Positions 1-5,234 of a stretch of 6,932 nucleotides of DNA are shown here, piece after piece. The translations under genes and the position numbers were made by a program. Origin of the DNA: an uncultured bacterium (GTDB taxonomy: Bacteria; Bacillota; Clostridia; Lachnospirales; Lachnospiraceae). Numbering within the stretch: position 1 is the first letter of the stretch; each line of letters opens with the position of its first letter. The notes beneath the pieces were generated by a model. That model saw nothing but the letters and a program-made list of their open reading frames with translations. It was not told the DNA's origin and ran no database searches. Location: the NCBI GenBank assembly GCA_947086625.1, contig CAMTZV010000073.1, forward strand, positions 1 through 6,932, given 5' to 3'.

Positions 1-878
1 TACACTGCAATATCGGTATCCGAAAGATTCGCAAAGCGGAAAATACATTCATTTTTGAAACGAAAACAGGCACATATATTTCGCAAAAATGCATCCTCGC
101 CACCGGCGGAAAATCGTATAAAAAGACGGGAAGCGACGGGAGCGGATTTCTATATGTTGAGCGTCTCGGACATCGCGTACAACATTTGGTTCCGGCGCTC
201 GTGCCATTGCAATCCAACCTTGCATTTTTCCGAAAGGTTGCAGGAATTCGTGCAGAAATTTCGACAAAAGTTTACATAGATAATGAAGAAGCAGCCTGTG
301 AATCAGGCGAGCTGCAGCTCACGGATTACGGCGTCTCCGGTATCTGTATCTTTCAGGTGAGCCGTTTTGTGTCGCAGGCGCTTTTGGAGGGGAAGGCCGT
401 TCGGCTTCTTTTGGATTTTCTGCCGGGCTTTTCGGAGGATGAAGCGCTTACCCTTCTGATGACGCGCGCAAAGCGCGTTTTTTCCGGACAAAAGACGATG
501 GCGCAGTCTCTGATCGGGCTGTTTCCGGAAAAGCTCGGCCGCGCGCTTTTGGAGGAGGCCGGCCTGGATCCGCAAGCCCCCTGTGCTTCGCTTACGACGG
601 CACAGGCAGGGCGGCTGCTCGCGGCGATCAGGCAGTTTTGTGTACCGATCGAGGCGGCGCGCTCCTTTGAGCAGGCGCAGGCGACGGCGGGCGGCGTGGA
701 CACCGGTGAGGTCGACGCAAATACGATGGAGTCCACGCTTTTGGAGGGGCTTTATTTTGCAGGTGAAATGCTGGATATCGACGGCATGTGCGGCGGATTC
801 AATTTGCAGTGGGCGTGGTCGAGCGGTGCGCTCGCGGGAAGCCGCGCGGCACAGGCGTGGAGAGAGAAAACGGTATGA
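1..878 (+). CDS. BaiN/HI0933-family NAD(P)/FAD-dependent oxidoreductase, 5'-truncated by the window edge
   Basis: The first complete codon is at base 3 and the frame stays open to the TGA at 876-878, giving 291 visible residues of a family usually about 400-420 long. The missing part holds the N-terminal dinucleotide-binding GxGxxG. Visible family signatures, numbered from the first complete codon, are ATGGKSYKKTGSDGSG (33-48), ALVPL (65-69), GELQLTDYGVSG followed by FQVSRF (102-122), TAGGVDTGEV (about 228-237), and the C-terminal FAD-contacting block CGGFNLQWAWSSG (263-275). These identify a cytosolic flavoprotein of the HI0933/YhiN/BaiN group, often auto-named 'aminoacetone oxidase family'. 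One member (BaiN of Clostridium scindens) has been reported as a bile-acid dehydroxylation reductase, but most members have no known substrate and nothing here supports a bile-acid role. The stop overlaps the next start, so the two flavoproteins are probably co-translated. The first 290 bases are much more AT-rich than the rest. Family assignment is firm; substrate unknown. Confidence 0.93.
   Translation, partial: HCNIGIRKIRKAENTFIFETKTGTYISQKCILATGGKSYKKTGSDGSGFLYVERLGHRVQHLVPALVPLQSNLAFFRKVAGIRAEISTKVYIDNEEAACESGELQLTDYGVSGICIFQVSRFVSQALLEGKAVRLLLDFLPGFSEDEALTLLMTRAKRVFSGQKTMAQSLIGLFPEKLGRALLEEAGLDPQAPCASLTTAQAGRLLAAIRQFCVPIEAARSFEQAQATAGGVDTGEVDANTMESTLLEGLYFAGEMLDIDGMCGGFNLQWAWSSGALAGSRAAQAWREKTV
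462..483 (+). terminator. Terminator-like hairpin plus T-run inside the BaiN-family gene
   Basis: ACGCGC (462-467) pairs perfectly with GCGCGT (473-478) around a 5-base GCAAA loop and is followed directly by five more T residues (479-483). This has the form of a short intrinsic terminator, but it lies within codons for M-T-R-A-K-R-V-F of an intact reading frame. Translating ribosomes would normally keep it from folding, so it may have no effect. It could matter only when translation of the gene is interrupted. Function is inferred from shape alone. Confidence 0.2.
859..864 (+). promoter_or_regulatory. Ribosome binding site of the COG2509-type gene
   Basis: GGAGAG lies 10 bases before the ATG at 875, inside the last codons of the preceding gene. 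It supports the 875 start over the earlier in-frame starts that lie deeper inside the upstream gene. Confidence 0.65.
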
Positions 879-2494
879 TACGGATACAACAGTTAAAGGT
901 GCCCCTCGCGGCGGACGGCGCTTCGCCGCAGGAGCGATTGGAAAACAAAATTCGAAAGGAGCTGCGGTTGTCCTTTGAGCAGCCCTTTTCCTATGAGATC
1001 AGAAAGCGCTCCATCGATGCGCGCAAAAAGCCGGAGCTCTTTTTCGTCTACACGGTGGATGTGGCGGTACAGGGGGAGAGAACGCTCGCAAAAAAGCTGC
1101 ACAGGCCGCATATTATGCCGGTGCAGGAGATACGCTATCATTTTCCGAAGCACGGCGGGCGGCCGCTTATCAGTCCGCCCGTCATTGTGGGTGCGGGGCC
1201 TGCAGGGCTTTTCTGTGCCTGTGAGCTGGCAAGGCACGGCTATCGGCCGCTTGTCATCGAGCGCGGAAAGCGTGTGGAACAGCGCACCGCCGACGTGGCG
1301 GCATTCTGGGAGCGCGGCATCTTAGATCCCGATTCCAACGTGCAGTTCGGCGAGGGCGGGGCGGGAACGTTTTCCGACGGAAAGCTCAATACGATGGTGA
1401 AGGACCCCAGAGGGCGCGGACGGCATGTGCTCGAGCAGTTTGTCCGGTTCGGCGCGCCGTCCGAGATTTTGTACGACAGCAGGCCGCACATCGGAACGGA
1501 CATTTTAACGGCGGTCATCCGCAACATGCGTGAGGAGATCAGACGGCTTGGCGGAAGGTTTCTGTTTGAGACAAAGCTGACGGGCCTTCGGATGTCGGGC
1601 GGGGCACTTTCGGGTGTGCGCGTGCGTGCGGCGGATGGGACGGAGCAAACGATTGACGCACAGGCGGCGGTTATCGCCGTCGGGCATTCGGCGCGGGACA
1701 CGTTTGAGGTTTTGCACGGGCTCGGGCTTGTCATGGAGCCAAAGGCGTTTGCGGTGGGCTTTCGCGTGGAGCACCCGCAGGCGATGATCAATGAGAGCCA
1801 GTACGGCTGTGAGTGGGAGCGCCTGCGTCTGCCCGCCGCGCCCTATAAGGTCACGGCACAAACGGGAAGCGGGCGCGGCGTGTACTCGTTTTGCATGTGC
1901 CCGGGCGGGTTTGTTGTCAACGCCTCCTCGGAGCCGGGACGGCTCGTGGTCAACGGGATGAGCAACTACGGACGCGATGAAAAAAACGCGAATTCCGCGA
2001 TTATCGTCTCCGTGACACCCGCCGATTTTGGCGGCAGCGGCCCGTTGTCCGGGGTGGCGTTTCAAAGAAGACTTGAGGAGCGGGCATACCGGCTGTGCGG
2101 CGGCAAAATCCCCCAGCAGCTGCTGGGAGATTTTAAAGAGCGGCGCGTATCCGATGGCTACGGCGGTTTTTCAAGCTGCGTGAAGGGACAGGCAGCCTTC
2201 GGAGCGCTGCATGAGCTTTTCACACCGGAGATGAACGAGAGCTTTTTAGCGGGCATGGCGCGTTTTGGCGAGCGGCTTTTCGGCTTCGACCGGCCGGACG
2301 CGATCCTCTCGGGCGTGGAGAGCCGCACGTCCTCGCCGCTTCGCATCGTGCGTGGCGGGGATTTTCAGAGCAATATCCGCGGCGTTTACCCGTGCGGGGA
2401 GGGCGCCGGCTACGCGGGCGGCATCACATCCGCCGCGATAGACGGTTTAAAGGTGGCGGAGGCGCTTGCAGAGGTATTCGCGCTGCCGTCGTAG
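875..2494 (+). CDS. FAD-dependent dehydrogenase, COG2509 type (uncharacterised flavoprotein)
   Basis: This is a complete 539-residue protein. The ATG at 875 overlaps the previous stop (ATGA) and has GGAGAG 10 bases upstream, which favours translational coupling. Residues 1 to about 100 form a basic, charged N-terminal domain without a signal peptide. A Rossmann FAD-binding site follows with GAGPAG at 106-111 and an acidic strand end (VIER, 127-130). The family block NVQFGEGGAGTFSDGKLNT is at 155-173, a second nucleotide-binding-type strand ending AVIAVGHSARDT is near 265-276, the Cys-containing YSFCMCPGGFVV is at 337-348, and the C-terminal FAD block PCGEGAGYAGGITSAAIDG is at 506-524. Length and motif order fit full-length members of COG2509, which are widespread in Clostridia and of unknown substrate. 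No membrane segment is seen, so it is probably cytosolic. Distant relatives include geranylgeranyl-reductase-like and HI0933-like flavoproteins, but the CMCPGG and GEGAGYAGG blocks separate it from those. Family assignment is confident; function is not known. Confidence 0.93.
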   Translation: MIRIQQLKVPLAADGASPQERLENKIRKELRLSFEQPFSYEIRKRSIDARKKPELFFVYTVDVAVQGERTLAKKLHRPHIMPVQEIRYHFPKHGGRPLISPPVIVGAGPAGLFCACELARHGYRPLVIERGKRVEQRTADVAAFWERGILDPDSNVQFGEGGAGTFSDGKLNTMVKDPRGRGRHVLEQFVRFGAPSEILYDSRPHIGTDILTAVIRNMREEIRRLGGRFLFETKLTGLRMSGGALSGVRVRAADGTEQTIDAQAAVIAVGHSARDTFEVLHGLGLVMEPKAFAVGFRVEHPQAMINESQYGCEWERLRLPAAPYKVTAQTGSGRGVYSFCMCPGGFVVNASSEPGRLVVNGMSNYGRDEKNANSAIIVSVTPADFGGSGPLSGVAFQRRLEERAYRLCGGKIPQQLLGDFKERRVSDGYGGFSSCVKGQAAFGALHELFTPEMNESFLAGMARFGERLFGFDRPDAILSGVESRTSSPLRIVRGGDFQSNIRGVYPCGEGAGYAGGITSAAIDGLKVAEALAEVFALPS

Positions 2495-2500
2495 CGGCAG
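2483..2500 (+). other. Short hairpin spanning the stop codon of the COG2509-type gene
   Basis: CTGCCG (2483-2488) and CGGCAG (2495-2500) are perfect inverted copies around a 6-base loop that contains the TAG stop. No T-run follows, so this is not a standard intrinsic terminator. It could be a weak pause or mRNA-end structure, or chance in GC-rich DNA. Its absence of a U-tract means transcription may continue into mutS. Confidence 0.25.
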
Positions 2501-2526
2501 GACGTTTGCGATCATTTACGGTCAAA

Positions 2527-2554
2527 GGTTTGAGATCAGAGATTTGAGATCAGA
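2527..2554 (+). repeat. 14-base tandem duplication in the mutS leader
   Basis: Bases 2527-2540 (GGTTTGAGATCAGA) and 2541-2554 (GATTTGAGATCAGA) match at 13 of 14 positions, directly adjoining. The 14 bases before them (2513-2526) match the second unit at 9 of 14, so a third degenerate unit is possible. The array ends three bases before the mutS AGGAGG. A 14-base period is not a multiple of three, consistent with non-coding DNA. It may be a slippage duplication or a paired protein-binding site; the sequence cannot decide. No convincing -35/-10 promoter pair was found in the 79-base gap. Confidence 0.75.
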
Positions 2555-2557
2555 AAG

Positions 2558-2563
2558 AGGAGG
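2558..2563 (+). promoter_or_regulatory. Ribosome binding site of mutS
   Basis: A full AGGAGG lies 10 bases before the ATG at 2574. It fixes the mutS start, since the reading frame is open further upstream into the preceding gene without another start that has a comparable site. Confidence 0.85.
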
Positions 2564-2573
2564 AAGATACATT

Positions 2574-5222
2574 ATGGCTGATTATTCACCCATGATGCAG
2601 CACTATTTACAGACGAAGGAAGAACATAAGGATTGTATTCTGTTTTACCGGCTCGGCGACTTTTACGAGATGTTTTTTGAGGACGCGTTAAAGGCCTCCG
2701 AGGAGCTGGAGCTGACGCTGACCGGAAAGCAGTGCGGCACCGACGAGCGCGCGCCGATGTGCGGCGTGCCGTTCCACGCGGCGGATACATACATCAACCG
2801 GCTTGTGGCAAAGGGCTACAAGGTCGCCATCTGCGAGCAGATCGGAGACCCGAAGGCGTCCCGGGGCATTGTGGAGCGAAAGGTCATCCGCATCGTGACG
2901 CCCGGCACGAAGACCGACGAATCGCTGGATGAGACGAAAAATAATTATCTGATGTGCGTTTACAGTGACGCGGACGCATTCGGCGTATCCACGGCGGACG
3001 TTTCCACCGGGGATTTTTTTGTGACAGAGGTCGAATCGGCAGGCAAGCTGTTGGACGAGATCAACAAATTTTCGCCCTCGGAGATCATCTGCAACGAGGC
3101 GCTTTTTATGAGCACACTGGACGTGGAAGCGCTGAAGGACCGGCTGCGCATCACCGTGACGGCGCTCGATTCGTGGTATTTTACCGACGATCAGACAGAG
3201 CAGACGCTGCTTTCTCATTTTCACGTCGGCAGCTTACAGGGGCTGGGGCTTACCGACTATCCGTGCGGGACGCCCGCAGCGGGCGCGCTCTTAAAATATC
3301 TGTACGAGACGCAGATGAACGGGCTTGAACACATGACGAGCATCCATCCGTACTCGACGGGTGCGTTTATGGTGCTCGACTCCTCCACGCGGCGCAACCT
3401 TGAGCTGGTCGAGACGATGCGTGAGAAAAACAAAAAGGGCTCCCTGCTGTGGGTGCTCGACCAGACAAAAACCGCCATGGGCGCGCGTTTGCTTCGCACC
3501 TACGTCGAGCAGCCTCTGATCGGAAAGGCGCAGATCGAGGAGCGCTACGATGCCATCGACGAGCTGAACGGAAACGTCATCAGCCGCGAGGAGCTGCGCG
3601 AATACCTGCGTCCGATCTACGATATGGAGCGGCTCATCACGCGTATCAGCTACCAGACTGCAAACCCGCGGGACCTGATCGCTTTCCGCAATTCCGTACA
3701 GATGCTTCCTGCCATCCGCATGGTGCTCTCGGAGTTTGGGAGCGCGGCGCTCACGCGGCTGTTCGAGGAAATGGACGCGCTCGAGGACATTCATCAGTGG
3801 ATCGCCGAGGCCATTGTCGAGGAACCGCCGATCTCCGTACACGACGGCGGGATCATACGGGAGGGCTATTTTGAGGAGGTCGATAAGCTGCGGCGCGCAA
3901 AGACCGACGGCAAGAAATGGCTCGCCGAGATCGAGGCGAGAGAGCGGGAGAAGACCGGCATCAAAAATCTGCGCATCAAGTACAACAAGGTGTTCGGCTA
4001 CTACCTCGAGGTCACGAATTCCTACCGCGACCTCGTCCCCGATTACTACACGCGAAAGCAGACGCTCACAAACGCGGAGCGCTACATCACGCCCGAGCTA
4101 AAGGAGCTGGAGGAGACAATCCTCGGCGCGGAGGACAAGCTCTTTCAGCTCGAGTACGAGCTGTTTAAAAAGCTGCGCGAGAAGATCACCGCCGAGGTTA
4201 TGCGCATCCAGAAAACCGCCAAGGCGATCGCGGGGCTTGACGTTTTGCTCTCCCTCGCGTATGTGGCGGAGCAAAACCATTACTGCCGCCCGACGCTCAA
4301 CGAAAAGGGCGTCATCGATATCCGCGACGGCCGTCATCCGGTCGTGGAGAAGATGATACGGGGCGATTTGTTCATCCCGAACGATACCTGGCTCGACAAC
4401 AAAACGCACCGCATCTCGATCATCACGGGGCCGAACATGGCGGGCAAATCGACGTACATGCGTCAGAGTGCGCTCATCGTGCTCATGGCGCAGCTTGGCA
4501 GCTTTGTCCCGGCAAAGAGCGCCGATATCGGGCTGGTGGACCGGATCTTCACGCGCGTGGGCGCCAGCGACGACCTCGCCAGCGGCCAGAGCACGTTTAT
4601 GGTCGAGATGAACGAGGTTGCGAACATCCTGCGCAACGCGACAAAGGACAGCCTGCTCATCTTAGACGAGATCGGGCGCGGCACCTCCACCTTCGACGGG
4701 CTCTCCATCGCGTGGGCGGTCGTGGAGCACATCAGCAATCCGAAGCTTTTGGGCGCAAAGACGCTCTTTGCGACGCACTACCACGAGCTGACCGAGCTCG
4801 AGGGCAAGCTCGACAACGTAAACAACTACTGCATCGCCGTCAAGGAGAAGGGGGACGATATCGTATTCCTGCGCAAGATCGTGCAGGGCGGCGCAGACAG
4901 AAGCTACGGTATCCAGGTGGCAAAGCTGGCAGGCGTACCGGATTCGGTCATAAACCGCGCAAAGGAGATCTGCCAGGAGCTGATCGACAACAACATCACC
5001 TGCGGGGTGGAGAGCCTTGCGCCGGGCCAGCGCACCCACAGGCGCGTGAAAAAGCCGGACGAGGTAGACCGCAATCAGATTTCGCTCTTTGACACAGCCG
5101 GCGACGAGAAGATCCTGTCGGAATTAAAGGAGCTCGACCTCGGAAACTACACGCCGATCGAGGCGCTCAACAAGCTATACGAGCTGCAGGGGCGGCTGAA
5201 AAACCGCTGGCAGTGCACATAA
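2574..5222 (+). CDS. mutS: DNA mismatch repair protein MutS
   Basis: MutS binds base mismatches and small loops in newly made DNA and, on ATP binding, becomes a sliding clamp that recruits MutL. The protein is complete at 882 residues, a normal MutS1 length. The start is set by AGGAGG 10 bases upstream and by the conserved opening. Domains in order: mismatch recognition (about 5-120) with the mismatch-wedging F-x-E motif at F30/E32 in GDFYEMF and the MCGVPFHA block at 62-69; connector (about 125-250); core and clamp (about 265-570); ATPase (about 580-800) with Walker A GPNMAGKST at 619-627, Walker B LLILDEIGRGTST with D698/E699, and the THYHEL motif at 734-739. QISLF at 835-839 is a canonical beta-clamp binding motif on an otherwise variable C-terminal tail. 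An Smr nuclease domain is absent and the mismatch domain present, which excludes MutS2. All catalytic residues appear intact. The stop sits 12 bases before mutL, indicating one operon. Confidence 0.99.
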   Translation: MADYSPMMQHYLQTKEEHKDCILFYRLGDFYEMFFEDALKASEELELTLTGKQCGTDERAPMCGVPFHAADTYINRLVAKGYKVAICEQIGDPKASRGIVERKVIRIVTPGTKTDESLDETKNNYLMCVYSDADAFGVSTADVSTGDFFVTEVESAGKLLDEINKFSPSEIICNEALFMSTLDVEALKDRLRITVTALDSWYFTDDQTEQTLLSHFHVGSLQGLGLTDYPCGTPAAGALLKYLYETQMNGLEHMTSIHPYSTGAFMVLDSSTRRNLELVETMREKNKKGSLLWVLDQTKTAMGARLLRTYVEQPLIGKAQIEERYDAIDELNGNVISREELREYLRPIYDMERLITRISYQTANPRDLIAFRNSVQMLPAIRMVLSEFGSAALTRLFEEMDALEDIHQWIAEAIVEEPPISVHDGGIIREGYFEEVDKLRRAKTDGKKWLAEIEAREREKTGIKNLRIKYNKVFGYYLEVTNSYRDLVPDYYTRKQTLTNAERYITPELKELEETILGAEDKLFQLEYELFKKLREKITAEVMRIQKTAKAIAGLDVLLSLAYVAEQNHYCRPTLNEKGVIDIRDGRHPVVEKMIRGDLFIPNDTWLDNKTHRISIITGPNMAGKSTYMRQSALIVLMAQLGSFVPAKSADIGLVDRIFTRVGASDDLASGQSTFMVEMNEVANILRNATKDSLLILDEIGRGTSTFDGLSIAWAVVEHISNPKLLGAKTLFATHYHELTELEGKLDNVNNYCIAVKEKGDDIVFLRKIVQGGADRSYGIQVAKLAGVPDSVINRAKEICQELIDNNITCGVESLAPGQRTHRRVKKPDEVDRNQISLFDTAGDEKILSELKELDLGNYTPIEALNKLYELQGRLKNRWQCT

Positions 5223-5228
5223 GGAGGA
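5222..5228 (+). promoter_or_regulatory. Ribosome binding site of mutL, fused to the mutS stop
   Basis: The mutS TAA (5220-5222) runs straight into the site, reading TAAGGAGGA, with AGGAGG at 5222-5227 and the mutL ATG 7 bases later at 5235. A ribosome ending mutS would stand on the mutL site, so translational coupling is likely. Confidence 0.9.
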
Positions 5229-5234
5229 GAAGCC

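Noticed and set aside
1..878. Bile-acid 7-dehydroxylation role for the first gene, based on BaiN likeness
   Set aside because: The family is broad and mostly uncharacterised, no other bai genes are present, and the neighbours are repair genes. The sequence does not support the specific role.
1505..2065. 186-codon open frame on the reverse strand
   Set aside because: It is antisense to the conserved core of the COG2509-type gene and its R/A/P-rich translation resembles no known family. It is a shadow of the codon bias.
2112..2127. Perfect 16-base palindrome CCCAGCAGCTGCTGGG followed by AGATTTTAAA, resembling a terminator or operator
   Set aside because: It is explained by the codons CAG CAG CTG CTG of the COG2509-type protein. 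With no natural loop and only a short, delayed T-run, it is a poor terminator candidate.
2466..2573. In-frame N-terminal extension of mutS beginning inside the COG2509-type gene
   Set aside because: The frame is open, but the conserved MutS opening begins at the ATG at 2574 with a full AGGAGG 10 bases before it. The extension would be basic sequence encoded by the repeat with no MutS likeness.
2501..2573. A sigma-A promoter for mutS in the intergenic gap
   Set aside because: The best spaced pair is TTTACG (2515-2520) with AGAGAT (2538-2543), which matches the consensus poorly, so no promoter is annotated.
4754..4772. 7-base-pair hairpin CGCAAAG/CTTTGCG in mutS
   Set aside because: It falls in codons of the strongly conserved stretch just before THYHEL in the ATPase domain, so protein constraint explains it. 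There is no T-run.
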